From the NCBI GenBank assembly GCA_035293045.1, contig DATDOY010000181.1, positions 1 through 35,887 of the forward strand: 35,887 nucleotides of DNA, written 5' to 3'. How positions within the stretch are numbered: position 1 is the stretch's first letter; the number at the start of each line of letters is the position of its first letter. Position numbers and translations under genes: made by a program. Below, piece by piece: positions 15,829 to 23,802 of the stretch. The notes beneath the pieces are model-generated. The model did not search any database. It was not told where the DNA came from and saw only the letters and a list, made by a program, of their open reading frames with translations. This DNA is from DATDOY01 sp035293045 (lineage in GTDB: Bacteria > Actinomycetota > Acidimicrobiia > IMCC26256 > JACPCJ01).

Positions 15829-15838
15829 TTGTGTCAGC
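15821..15838. promoter_or_regulatory. 18-bp operator-like palindrome, copy 3 (covers the MFS start codon)
   Basis: TCTGACATTTGTGTCAGC contains the complement of the MFS ATG (15826-15828) and ends 20 bp upstream of the P450 ATG at 15859. The inner eight positions (CTGACA/TGTCAG) are perfectly symmetric. One dimer bound here could shut both divergent genes. Confidence 0.68.
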
Positions 15839-15858
15839 TTCGCACGGGGGCCTCCGCC

Positions 15859-17130
15859 ATGCCTGACGACTCGTTGCCCGACAGGTCGGTTGACGACACC
15901 GACCCATTCGAGGAGTTCAACCGCGCGATGGGCGCGGGCCGGATCCAGAACCCGTATCCCTACTTTGCCGAACAGCGGGCCAAGGGCGCCGTGCTCCCGG
16001 CCGATATCCGCGCGCTCATGGGCCTCGACGAGGACACCGACCTCAGCCAGATGGGCGAAATCCCCGACGTCTTCACTGCCTACAGCTTCGACACCGTGCA
16101 GCAGATCTTGCGAGACGGCGAGACGTTCTCTTCGTCGGGATACGCGCCGGTGATGGGCGAGGTCATGGGGCGCACGATCCTCGAGATGGACGAACCCGAC
16201 CACCACGCGTACCGCTCGCTGATCCAGCAGGCGTTCACGCGCCGGGAGATGGAGCGGTGGGAAGTCGACGTCGTCGAACCCATCGTCGACGAGCACATCG
16301 ACGCCTTTGTTGATCGTGGAGGAACGGGAAGCGGCAACGCCGACCTTGTGCGCGAACTCACCTTCCCCTTCCCCGTCGCGGTGATCGCCGCGCTCCTCGG
16401 GCTGCCCCGGTCGGACCTTCCGGAGTTCCACCGGCTTGCCGTCGAGCTCATTTCGGTGAGCATCGACTACGAGCGCGCGGTGCGGGCGTCGAAGCAGCTT
16501 TTCGATTTCCTGAAGGGGATCGTCGACGACCGCCGCGTCAACCGCGCCGACGACATGATCAGCGTGCTTGCGCACGCGGAACTCGACGGCCAGCGGCTCA
16601 CCGACGACGAGATCATCTCGTTCCTGCGCCTTCTGTTGCCGGCCGGCGCCGAGACGACCTACCGGTCCTCGAGCAACCTGCTGTTCGGTCTGCTCACGCA
16701 CCCCGACCAGCTCGACGCGGTGCGTGATGACCGCGCCCTCATCCCGCAAGCCATCGAAGAGGGGCTGCGATGGGAGCCCCCGCTGCTCCTCATTCAGCGC
16801 ACGGTGATGAAGGATGTCGAGATCGGGGGCATGCACCTGCCCGCCGGCACCATGGTGGCTGTGAACGTGGCGTCGGCCGGCCACGACGAAACCCGTTGGG
16901 AGAACGCCGAGGATTTCGACATTTTCCGTCCGGCGCAGCAACACCTGTCCTTCGCGTTCGGCGCGCACATGTGTCTCGGGATGCACCTGGCGCGAATGGA
17001 AACCAAGGTGGTGCTCGAGAAGGTGTTCGATCGGCTCCCCGGCGTTCGCCTCGACCCCGACGCCTCGCCGCCCTACATCACCGGGATGACCTTCCGTTCG
17101 CCGCCTTCTCTGCCGGTCGTCTGGGGCTGA
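15859..17130 (+). CDS. Cytochrome P450
   Basis: A 423-residue soluble P450, normal bacterial length. The I-helix AGAETT is at 262-267 (acid-alcohol pair E-T), the ExxR motif EGLR at 301-304, and the heme loop FAFGAHMCLG with the thiolate ligand C372. ATG 15859 gives MPDDSLPD; the open frame from 15829 upstream crosses the operator and is unlikely to be translated. The group resembles actinobacterial CYPs that hydroxylate terpenoid, steroid or fatty substrates, but the exact family cannot be named. No ferredoxin or ferredoxin reductase gene is adjacent, so redox partners must come from elsewhere. It is likely regulated with the divergent MFS gene through the palindrome 15821-15838. Its stop is 1 bp from the stop of the converging decarboxylase. 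Confidence 0.95.
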   Translation: MPDDSLPDRSVDDTDPFEEFNRAMGAGRIQNPYPYFAEQRAKGAVLPADIRALMGLDEDTDLSQMGEIPDVFTAYSFDTVQQILRDGETFSSSGYAPVMGEVMGRTILEMDEPDHHAYRSLIQQAFTRREMERWEVDVVEPIVDEHIDAFVDRGGTGSGNADLVRELTFPFPVAVIAALLGLPRSDLPEFHRLAVELISVSIDYERAVRASKQLFDFLKGIVDDRRVNRADDMISVLAHAELDGQRLTDDEIISFLRLLLPAGAETTYRSSSNLLFGLLTHPDQLDAVRDDRALIPQAIEEGLRWEPPLLLIQRTVMKDVEIGGMHLPAGTMVAVNVASAGHDETRWENAEDFDIFRPAQQHLSFAFGAHMCLGMHLARMETKVVLEKVFDRLPGVRLDPDASPPYITGMTFRSPPSLPVVWG

Positions 17131-17131
17131 C

Positions 17132-18520
17132 TCACGCCGCGGCGCGGCGGATGATCTCGATCACTTCGTCGATTCGTGCGCGATGCGTCCGGTGTGAGAG
17201 CACGCACACGCGAAGGTAGTGGTGTCCGTGCACTTCCGTGCTCGAGAGGAACGTCCGCCGCGTGGCGTTGATCCGCGCAAGGAGATCCTCGTTGGCGCGT
17301 CGATCGTCCCCCTCCAACCCGGCCAGCCGGAAGGCGACGATCGAGAGGTCGGGCTCCCAGGGCACGTCGAGGGCGTCCACGGCGCTCAGCTCGCGGTGGA
17401 CGAGTTCGGCGAGGTCGAGCTTCTCATCGAGCGCGGCGCGGAACGCCCCGACGCCGTGAAGTTGGAGCGGAAGCCAGACCCGGAGGCCGCGAAACTCCCG
17501 CGACAGTTCCGGTGAGTAGTCGGCGAAGTCGGGGGGCTCGCCCGGCCCCGCCAGCGCGTGGAGATACGCGCCTCCGGTTTCATTGACGCGCCGAAGCGTG
17601 GCGCGGTCGCGGGCGAGCAGCGCGCCCGTCCCGTACGGGAGGAACATCCCCTTGTGCGGGTCGAGGGTGATCGTGTCGGCGCGTTCGATCCCGGCGAAGC
17701 GGTCGCGACCCCGTTGGGTCAGCTGGAAGAAGCCGCCATACGCCGCGTCGGCGTGGAACCAAAGCGCCTCTCGGGCGGCGAGGTCGGCCACGTCGAAGAG
17801 CGGATCGACGGCGCCCGTGTTGGTCGTTCCGGCGTTCGCGACCACGAAGAAGGGCGTGAACCCCGCCCTCCGGTCATCGGTGATCGCCTGCGCGAGAGCT
17901 TCGACGTCGAGCCGAAGGTGGCGGTCGCTGGCGATGCTGCGCACATTGCCGACGGGGAACCCTGCGATCCTCGCCGCCTTGACGACCGAGTGGTGCACCT
18001 GATCCGACGCGTACAGGGTGCCCTTCGAGAACTCGTCGCCGAGCCGGTCAACGCGGGCGGCGACGAGCGCCGAGAGATTGGCCATGGATCCGCCCGAGGT
18101 GAGGATGCCGAGGGATTCGGACGGCAGGCCAAAGAGGTCGCACATCCAACGGACGACGTTGGCCTCGAGTTGGGTGAGCGCCGGTGCAGGCATGGCGATG
18201 TTCGTGAAGCGGTTCATGACGAGCGCGAGGAAGTCGGCCACCGCGGCCGAGAACAGGCCGCCACCGGGGATGTACGCGAGATAACCGGGGCCCGCAGTGT
18301 CGATGGCCTTGGCGCGGGCCTGCTCGATGGTGGCGACCAACTCCTCGAAGTCGCGCCCGGCTTCGGTGAACCCGCCCCTCATTTCGTCGGCGAGTTCCCA
18401 CGCCCCTTCGAGGTCGGCGGCGGGCGCCGTCTCTAGGCCCTCGACGAAGTCGATCGCGAACCTCGCGGCGCGGTCGACAAGGTGTTGCATGGTCGCCGCG
18501 TCAGGCTCGAGAGGATGCAC
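17132..18520 (-). CDS. PLP-dependent group II decarboxylase (aromatic-L-amino-acid decarboxylase type)
   Basis: A 462-residue protein from GTG 18520; an ATG ten codons later (18490) is an alternative, and neither has a strong ribosome binding site. The PLP lysine is in TLDPHKG (K290), the pyridine-ring Asp in WFHADAAYGG (D258), the stacking His in SDQVHHSV (H176/H177), and phosphate-binding residues are in TSGGSMANL (141-149). These are the marks of the glutamate/tyrosine/aromatic amino acid decarboxylase group. The product would be an amine and CO2. Substrate is not evident, and its position between P450 and thioesterase gives little help. It is read towards the P450 and nearly touches it (1 bp between stops), so no room exists for a separate terminator. 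Confidence 0.92.
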   Translation of the reverse strand: MHPLEPDAATMQHLVDRAARFAIDFVEGLETAPAADLEGAWELADEMRGGFTEAGRDFEELVATIEQARAKAIDTAGPGYLAYIPGGGLFSAAVADFLALVMNRFTNIAMPAPALTQLEANVVRWMCDLFGLPSESLGILTSGGSMANLSALVAARVDRLGDEFSKGTLYASDQVHHSVVKAARIAGFPVGNVRSIASDRHLRLDVEALAQAITDDRRAGFTPFFVVANAGTTNTGAVDPLFDVADLAAREALWFHADAAYGGFFQLTQRGRDRFAGIERADTITLDPHKGMFLPYGTGALLARDRATLRRVNETGGAYLHALAGPGEPPDFADYSPELSREFRGLRVWLPLQLHGVGAFRAALDEKLDLAELVHRELSAVDALDVPWEPDLSIVAFRLAGLEGDDRRANEDLLARINATRRTFLSSTEVHGHHYLRVCVLSHRTHRARIDEVIEIIRRAAA

Positions 18521-18555
18521 GCGGCGGAGCCTATTCCCGGTACCGTGACCGCATC

Positions 18556-19068
18556 ATGAGCGACGAACAGCACTCGCTGCGCCATGTCATCCAACGGGGA
18601 ACCCCCGAATTCGCCGACGCGTTGCGGAACGCGTTCAAGGAGACGCCGCTCCACAAGCTGCTCGACTTCGAGTTCGTGCAGATCGACGAGGAGTTGGTGA
18701 TCGTCGAGATGCCCGTGCGGGGTTCGGCGCTGAACTCCGGGGGCAACTTGCACGGCGGGGCCATCGCCACGCTCGTCGACGTCGCCGCCGGCACCGCGGC
18801 GGCCCACAACAGCTCGTTCAAGCCCGGCGAGAACACGATCGTCACCGCCGACATGCACGTGCGCTATCTCGGGCGAGCGAAGGGCTCCAAGGTGCGCGCC
18901 GAAGCGCAGGTCCTTCGGGCGGGACGCCAGCTCGTGGTGGTGGAGTGCCGCGTCCTCGACGAGGATGGCCGCCTCATCGCCTTTGCCGACTTCTCGAGCA
19001 TGGTCGTGCCCTTCCGAGAGCCGCTGCCGATCGCCGAGGGCGCGCAGCCGGACTCGCCCGACCTGTAG
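18556..19068 (+). CDS. Hotdog-fold acyl-CoA thioesterase (PaaI type)
   Basis: A 170-residue single-hotdog protein from ATG 18556. The key motif GNLHGGAIATLVDVAAGTAA (about 77-96) corresponds to the long hotdog helix with the conserved Asn/His-Gly-Gly and the Asp that places the attacking water. The central strands (NTIVTADMHVRYLGRAKG) are typical of PaaI/YbgC-like thioesterases. It should hydrolyse an acyl- or aryl-CoA, perhaps to release CoA trapped in stalled intermediates of this catabolic region. The divergent decarboxylase starts 35 bp away; that interval contains no operator copy. About 25 extra residues precede the hotdog domain. Confidence 0.9.
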   Translation: MSDEQHSLRHVIQRGTPEFADALRNAFKETPLHKLLDFEFVQIDEELVIVEMPVRGSALNSGGNLHGGAIATLVDVAAGTAAAHNSSFKPGENTIVTADMHVRYLGRAKGSKVRAEAQVLRAGRQLVVVECRVLDEDGRLIAFADFSSMVVPFREPLPIAEGAQPDSPDL

Positions 19069-19083
19069 AGGCCTTGGTCGACG

Positions 19084-19332
19084 TCAGTCGACGGTGAGCG
19101 CCCAGATGATGGAGCACACGACGGCCGCGAGACCGAGCACCACCGCAAGGGTCGCGATGACCGCGCGCTCGCCGCGGGCCGCCGCCCATAGCCCGAGTCC
19201 AAAGCCGATCGCTCCGAGCGGCAGTGCGACGGCGACGAGTTGCGTGGCGATCCCGACGATGATCGCCACGAGTCCGAGGACCAAGCCCACGACGGCGGCG
19301 ATTTCGCGATCGACGATGACCTCGTCGTCCAT
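19084..19332 (-). CDS. Small membrane protein, unknown
   Basis: An 82-residue protein from ATG 19332 beginning MDDEVIVDREIAAVVG. Nearly all of residues 10-80 is hydrophobic, breaking into three likely membrane segments (about 11-27, 29-48, 56-79) around a short WAAARGERAV loop. The pattern resembles the small DUF4190-like membrane proteins of actinobacteria, but I cannot confirm the family. Its start codon is only 9 bp from the plus-strand SDR start at 19342, and it ends 15 bp from the converging thioesterase stop. The open frame upstream over the SDR is a shadow. Confidence 0.6.
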   Translation of the reverse strand: MDDEVIVDREIAAVVGLVLGLVAIIVGIATQLVAVALPLGAIGFGLGLWAAARGERAVIATLAVVLGLAAVVCSIIWALTVD

Positions 19333-19341
19333 CCATCCATC

Positions 19342-20157
19342 ATGGCGGTAGCGTGCGCGCCGGTGGGACTTCTGGATCGATATCGAATCGACGGTCAGGT
19401 CGCGGTCGTGACCGGGGCAGGCCGAGGAATCGGCCAGGGCTGTGCGCTCGCCCTCGCCGAGGTGGGCGCCGACGTGGTGTGCGGCGCACGCACGACGGAG
19501 CAAATCGAGGCCACGGCCGCTCAGGTCCGGGCCCGCGGTCGCCGCGCGCTCGCGGTGCCGTGTGACGTGATGGAGCGCGCCGACCTCGAACGCCTGATCG
19601 GCGCGACCCTCGACGAGTTCGGTCGCATCGACATCGTCATCAACAACGCCGGGGGCTGGCCTCCTCGGGACGCCTTGCGCACCAGCGAGAAGGCCTTCGA
19701 GGAGGCGTTCCGGTTCAACGTGACCACGGCGTTTCTCCTGACCCGCCTCGCCGTGCCGAAGATGGTGGAGACGGCGGGCGGCGGCTCGGTCGTCAACATC
19801 TCGTCGCGGGCCGGAAGCATGGTGCTGCGTGGCTTCGCCGCCTACGGCACGGCGAAGGCCGCGTTGTCGTGGCTGACGCGGGAGATGGCCTCGGAGTTCG
19901 CGCCGAAGGTGCGGGTGAACGCCATCGAGGTCGGGTCGGTGTTGACGTCGGCGCTCGATTACGTGGCCTCGAACGATGAGATCAAGCGCGAGATGGAGGC
20001 CAAGACCCCGATGGGTCGCCTTGGTGAGGTCGACGACATCGCGCTCGCTGCCCTCTACCTCGCGACATCGGCATCGTCGTGGGTGACGGGCAAGGTGTTC
20101 CAGGTGGACGGGGGGATCGAGCACCCGCAGTTCGAGGTGCCCACCGAACCGCTTTAA
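19342..20157 (+). CDS. Short-chain dehydrogenase/reductase
   Basis: A 271-residue classical SDR. The cofactor motif TGAGRGIG is at 24-31, NNAG at 101-104, and the catalytic triad Ser154/155, Tyr168 and Lys172 (YGTAK). A basic residue follows the cofactor-binding strand (CGARTTEQ), which would favour NADP over NAD. ATG 19342 is used; GTG 19363 is possible and would leave more room from the divergent membrane-protein start. It oxidises or reduces a hydroxy/keto group; in this region a hydroxyacyl-CoA or an alicyclic alcohol is likely, but the sequence does not decide. A perfect hairpin follows its stop directly. Confidence 0.92.
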   Translation: MAVACAPVGLLDRYRIDGQVAVVTGAGRGIGQGCALALAEVGADVVCGARTTEQIEATAAQVRARGRRALAVPCDVMERADLERLIGATLDEFGRIDIVINNAGGWPPRDALRTSEKAFEEAFRFNVTTAFLLTRLAVPKMVETAGGGSVVNISSRAGSMVLRGFAAYGTAKAALSWLTREMASEFAPKVRVNAIEVGSVLTSALDYVASNDEIKREMEAKTPMGRLGEVDDIALAALYLATSASSWVTGKVFQVDGGIEHPQFEVPTEPL

Positions 20158-20203
20158 CGGTGTGAGTGCCTGCCCGCCTATCGCCGGGCAGGCACTCACA
20201 CCG
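20158..20203. terminator. Terminator-like hairpin, GTGTGAGTG family (perfect 19-bp stem)
   Basis: Arms 20158-20176 and 20185-20203 pair without mismatch around an 8-base loop. The outer stem CGGTGTGAGTGC is common to the elements at 3228 and 35585, while the inner stem differs. It starts on the base after the SDR stop and ends 12 bp before the converging small membrane gene, so it can serve both directions. No T-run follows. Confidence 0.75.
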
Positions 20204-20215
20204 CTGTAGTCGGGA

Positions 20216-20416
20216 CTACGCCGAGGCGAGCGAGCGCCGCAGATCGGCCGCCAATGTCCAGGCGGCGACGAGCAAGAACGGCAGCGCGAGGACGTCACCC
20301 GAGTGGATGCCGTGACCATGATCGGCGTCGACCACGGCGACGACCGGCCCGATGCGCGCACCGAGCACGATCCACATGGCGACGACGATCGCGAAGGGAG
20401 CCGCGATCAGACGCAC
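20216..20416 (-). CDS. Small two-helix membrane protein, unknown
   Basis: A 66-residue candidate from GTG 20416. It opens with a hydrophobic segment (LIAAPFAIVVAMWIVLGARI), then a His/Asp-rich loop (VDADHGHGIHSGD) and a second hydrophobic segment (VLALPFLLVAAWTLAADL) with a basic end. The frame is open further upstream but overlaps the acyl-CoA dehydrogenase and has no membrane character there. I recognise no family. It is probably the last gene after the ligase/dehydrogenase pair, 50 bp behind it. Membrane pattern and position between a stop and a hairpin support it; the start is uncertain. Confidence 0.5.
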   Translation of the reverse strand: MRLIAAPFAIVVAMWIVLGARIGPVVAVVDADHGHGIHSGDVLALPFLLVAAWTLAADLRRSLASA

Positions 20417-20466
20417 GCCCGCACCGTACCCCACCGGGGCCGGGCGGAGCCGCGGGAAGGTGCGGG

Positions 20467-21651
20467 TCAGCGTCCGTCGAGGGTCCAGCGGGGACCCTGG
20501 TGGTCGACGCGGCGGTCGCTCACCATTTGGGCGATCCGTTCGCGGTGATGCGACGCGGTGCCGAACAGGGCGTCGCCCGCCTTGGCCCGCTTCACGTAGA
20601 GGTGCATGTCGTGCTCCCACGTGTAGCCGATGCCGCCGAGGAGTTGGATCCCCTCACGGGTGATGTAGCGCTGGCAGTCACCGGCGGCGGCCTTGGCGAC
20701 CGAGGCTGCAAGAGAACGCCGAGGGTCGTCCTCGCCGATGCACGCCGCCGCGAAGTAGCAGCACGCACGCGCCCGCTCGAGCGCGATGAGCCCGTCGGCG
20801 AGACGGTGCTTCACGGCCTGGAACGAGCCGATGGGACGGTCGAATTGCTGTCGCTCGTTGGCGTAGGCGACGTTCATGTCGAAGATCGCCTGGCACGTTC
20901 CGAGCATCTCGAGGGCCAGCGCGACCGTCGCCTCCTCGAGGATCCGCTGGATGGCGGGACCCGCGTCGCCGACGCCGCCGAGCAGGCGGCCGCCGTCGAC
21001 CTGCACCCCCTCGAGGCGGACCGTCGCCACCGGGCGGCTGCGGTCGAGGCTATCCACCTCGACGATCTCGACGTCGGCGCGCGGCACGACGAATAGCCCG
21101 ACGTCGTGGGAGACATCCCCTTCGCCGAGACTGGCGACCACCGCGATCTCGTCGGCCTCCGCCCCCCCGAGGACATATCGCTTCTCACCATGGAGCACCC
21201 AGTGGTGGCCCGAAGCGACCGCCTTCGTCGTGACCGCACCCGCGTCCCACACTCCCGCGCCCTCCGCCACCGCGAGGGTGCCGGTCATTTCCCCCGCGGC
21301 AACAGCGCCGAGAAACCGCTTTTGCTGCTCGGGCGTTCCCGCTTCGCGCACGGCGGCGACAAACTGCGTGACGGTCGTGAAGAGGGGTCCCGGCGCGATG
21401 GCGCGGCCCAACTCCTCGGCGAGCACGCCGAGTTCGACGTATCCGTAGCCGACGCCCCCGGCGTCCGCGGGCACCGTGAGCGCGGGCCAGTCGAGACTGG
21501 CCATCGTCGCCCACAGCGCGTCGGCGCGCGCCCTGCCTTCGGGCGTGCCATCGACGATGCCGCGCGCCAGCGCCGGCGGACACTCGCGATCGAGAACCGA
21601 GCGGATCGACTCGCGAAGGTCGTCCTGTTCCTGGGTGAAGTCGAGATGCAT
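20467..21651 (-). CDS. Acyl-CoA dehydrogenase
   Basis: A 394-residue protein from ATG 21651. The opening MHLDFTQEQDDLRESIRSVL is the family N-terminal helix. GGVGYGYVELGVLAEELGR marks the substrate-side helices, and the C-terminal domain has REGIQLLGGIGYTWEHDMHLY (about 340-360), the conserved segment near the FAD and active site. Glycine, acidic and aromatic positions match the FadE group used for branched or ring-linked acyl-CoAs in actinobacteria, where two non-identical subunits can pair; only one gene is present here. It introduces the 2,3 double bond, with electron-transfer flavoprotein as acceptor. It follows the acyl-CoA ligase with a 7-bp gap and is surely in the same transcript. Confidence 0.93.
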   Translation of the reverse strand: MHLDFTQEQDDLRESIRSVLDRECPPALARGIVDGTPEGRARADALWATMASLDWPALTVPADAGGVGYGYVELGVLAEELGRAIAPGPLFTTVTQFVAAVREAGTPEQQKRFLGAVAAGEMTGTLAVAEGAGVWDAGAVTTKAVASGHHWVLHGEKRYVLGGAEADEIAVVASLGEGDVSHDVGLFVVPRADVEIVEVDSLDRSRPVATVRLEGVQVDGGRLLGGVGDAGPAIQRILEEATVALALEMLGTCQAIFDMNVAYANERQQFDRPIGSFQAVKHRLADGLIALERARACCYFAAACIGEDDPRRSLAASVAKAAAGDCQRYITREGIQLLGGIGYTWEHDMHLYVKRAKAGDALFGTASHHRERIAQMVSDRRVDHQGPRWTLDGR

Positions 21652-21658
21652 GCGCGGC

Positions 21659-23095
21659 TCAGGGGAGGCGTCGGGGATGGGAAGTCTGCACCAGGGTTGC
21701 GAGCGCCGTCCGATCCACCTTGTCCATGGGGGTGAGGGGCAAGCGGGCGATCACGACCACGTCCTCCGGCAACTTGTGGCGCGCCAGCTCGTTGCGCGCG
21801 AAGGCCCGCAGCGCGTCGAGCGACGGCGGCCGGTCGAGTTCACGGGGGACGATGACGGCGACCCCGACCTCGCCCATGACTTCGTCGCTTCGAGGGACCA
21901 CCGCGACGTCGATGACGTCGGGATGACGTGACAGCAGCGCTTCCACCTCGGCGGGATACACGTTGTATCCGCCCCGCACGTACATCTCCTTGGTGCGGCC
22001 GACGAGGTGCAGGCGTCCGCGATCGTCGAACCGCCCCAAGTCCCCGGTGCGGACGAAGCCATCGGAGGTGAGGGCGGCGGCCGTCGCGGCAGGGTCGCGC
22101 CAGTAGCCGATCATCGTCGCGGGTGAGCGAAGGCAGACCTCGCCGACTCCGTCCTCGCTCCCCGCTCCGCCTTCGAGACGCAACTCGACGCCGGGTTGCG
22201 GGCGACCAACGGTGGTCTCGGCGTCCTCCGGCGGATCGTGCACGCCGGTCCCCGTGCCGATCCCCGCCTCGGTGCACGCGTACCGCACGAGCACCGGGGC
22301 GTCGAAGCGCCGGCGCGCCTCCGCGACGAGCGCCGGGGTGGCCGGGCCTCCGCCGATGATGATGGTGTTCACCGACGACAGGTCGCACGCGTCGAACGTG
22401 GGTTCCCGAAGCATGAGGGCGACCTGCGTGGGGATGCCGCCGATGCGCGTCATCTTGTGCCGGGAGGTCATCTCGAGCGCGTCCCTGGCGCGCCACTCCG
22501 TCATCATCCACGAGACGCCACCGCCCATGAGCTTCCCGGGGAGCTTGGTCATGAAGGCGAGGTGGGCGAAGGACGTGCCGGCGATTTGATCGCCGCCCGC
22601 CCCCCAAGTGCCGCCGGTGTCGGTACGGGTGATGAAGTCGAGTTGGCGTTCGCCGAACACCACGCCTTTCGGCGTCCCCGTCGTGCCGGACGTGAAGACG
22701 ATGGCGACCGGACGGTCGGGGTTGGGCTCGAGTGCGGGCACGACCTCGCCGGGCCTTCGGAGGTCGTGCACGGCGTTAGGGTCGTCGATCACCAACGCCG
22801 GCGCGGCGACCGCGAGGACGCGCTCGCGCTCGCCGTGGGACAGCCGCGTGTTCACGCCCGTCGTGATCGCGCCGATCTTGGCCGCCGCGAGATACGCGAT
22901 CGGATACTCCGGAACCGACCCGATCACGAGCGCCAGGACGTCGCCTTCGGTCAGCCCCGCACGTATGAGACCAGCCGCGACTTCGGTGCTCACGTCGTCG
23001 AGTTCCGCATACGACACGCGGCGGCCGGTTGGCGCGACGTAGGCGGTACGCTCGCCGAATCGCCGGGCTGCAGATGCGGCAAGCCCAGGCAACAT
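21659..23095 (-). CDS. AMP-forming acyl-CoA synthetase (ligase)
   Basis: A 478-residue adenylate-forming enzyme. I use ATG 23095, 6 bp after a GGGGG run; the immediately preceding GTG is equally in frame. The phosphate-binding loop TSGTTGTPKG is at 135-144, the aromatic/Glu motif appears as YACTEAGIG, the hinge motif as RTGDLGRFDDRGRLHLVGRTKEM and VRGGYNVYPAEVEALL, and the catalytic lysine as PLTPMDKVDR near the end. It activates a carboxylic acid to its CoA ester via the acyl-adenylate. The N-terminal domain is short but complete at its start. The chain length or ring nature of the acid cannot be read. It is divergent from a TetR gene whose start lies 26 bp away and cotranscribed with the dehydrogenase. 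Confidence 0.92.
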   Translation of the reverse strand: MLPGLAASAARRFGERTAYVAPTGRRVSYAELDDVSTEVAAGLIRAGLTEGDVLALVIGSVPEYPIAYLAAAKIGAITTGVNTRLSHGERERVLAVAAPALVIDDPNAVHDLRRPGEVVPALEPNPDRPVAIVFTSGTTGTPKGVVFGERQLDFITRTDTGGTWGAGGDQIAGTSFAHLAFMTKLPGKLMGGGVSWMMTEWRARDALEMTSRHKMTRIGGIPTQVALMLREPTFDACDLSSVNTIIIGGGPATPALVAEARRRFDAPVLVRYACTEAGIGTGTGVHDPPEDAETTVGRPQPGVELRLEGGAGSEDGVGEVCLRSPATMIGYWRDPAATAAALTSDGFVRTGDLGRFDDRGRLHLVGRTKEMYVRGGYNVYPAEVEALLSRHPDVIDVAVVPRSDEVMGEVGVAVIVPRELDRPPSLDALRAFARNELARHKLPEDVVVIARLPLTPMDKVDRTALATLVQTSHPRRLP

Positions 23096-23121
23096 CACGA
23101 GCCCCCGGGGGTCGAACGCCA

Positions 23122-23751
23122 GTGAGTCCGCAGGAACAGGATCGAAGCGGGGCGGCTTCGCCGAGCACGATGCGGGCGCGCGGCAAGCGCACCATGGCGA
23201 AGCTGCTCGACGCCGGAATGGCGGTGCTCGCCGAGCGGGGGTACCACGCGACCAGGGTCGACGACATCGTGCGCGGCGCTCGGACATCGCACGGCACCTT
23301 CTACCTCTACTTCGCCGACAAGGAAGACCTCGTCCGCACGCTCGCCGAGGAGTGCGTCGACGAGATCAACGCGACCGTCGGCGACCTCGGCGTGGTGGCG
23401 ACCGGTGCCGAGGGGCGCGAGCAGCTGCGCGTGTGGCTGCAGCGCTGGAGCGAAACATACCGGCGGTACGGCCCGGTGTTGCGGGCATGGATGGAGGATC
23501 ACGTCCCCGACCCGGGGCTGGCCGAGATCGGCGCCAAGGCGTTCGCCGACATCACGGCGACGCTGCGCGCCCGGATCGCCGAGGCCGGACCTTCCCACGT
23601 CGATCCCGAACTCGCGGCACCCGCGTTGCTGGCGATGATCGAGCGCACCTTCTATTACGTCCTGTCGCGCGGAATCCCGGTGGACGACGAAGCGCTCATC
23701 GACTCGATGGCGACGATGATCCACCGGGGATTCTTCGCCGGAGATTCGTAG
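23122..23751 (+). CDS. TetR-family transcriptional regulator
   Basis: A 209-residue regulator from GTG 23122; ATG 23170 is an alternative start that would trim the Ser/Gln-rich lead. The helix-turn-helix is clear: AMAVLAERGYHATRVDDIVRGAR-like helices 1-2 followed by TSHGTFYLYFADKEDLVRTL (about 55-75), the classical TetR recognition helix and F-x-x-K-E-D/E-L block. The C-terminal ligand domain has PVLRAWMEDH and a long Ala/Leu-rich helix set, as in TetR regulators that sense acyl-CoAs or lipophilic compounds. It is divergently placed to the ligase/dehydrogenase pair, which it probably controls. The 26-bp gap between starts holds CCCCCGGGGG but no copy of the 18-bp operator seen elsewhere. Confidence 0.92.
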   Translation: MSPQEQDRSGAASPSTMRARGKRTMAKLLDAGMAVLAERGYHATRVDDIVRGARTSHGTFYLYFADKEDLVRTLAEECVDEINATVGDLGVVATGAEGREQLRVWLQRWSETYRRYGPVLRAWMEDHVPDPGLAEIGAKAFADITATLRARIAEAGPSHVDPELAAPALLAMIERTFYYVLSRGIPVDDEALIDSMATMIHRGFFAGDS

Positions 23752-23802
23752 CGGCCGTCGGTTCCCCCGGGACGCGGCGCGGGTCGACACGCCAACGTTT
23801 GG

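Noticed and set aside
14398..16986. Upstream extension of the MFS frame to give an 862-residue protein
   Set aside because: The extra part is antisense to the P450 and has no membrane or family character; MFS sequence begins just after ATG 15828.
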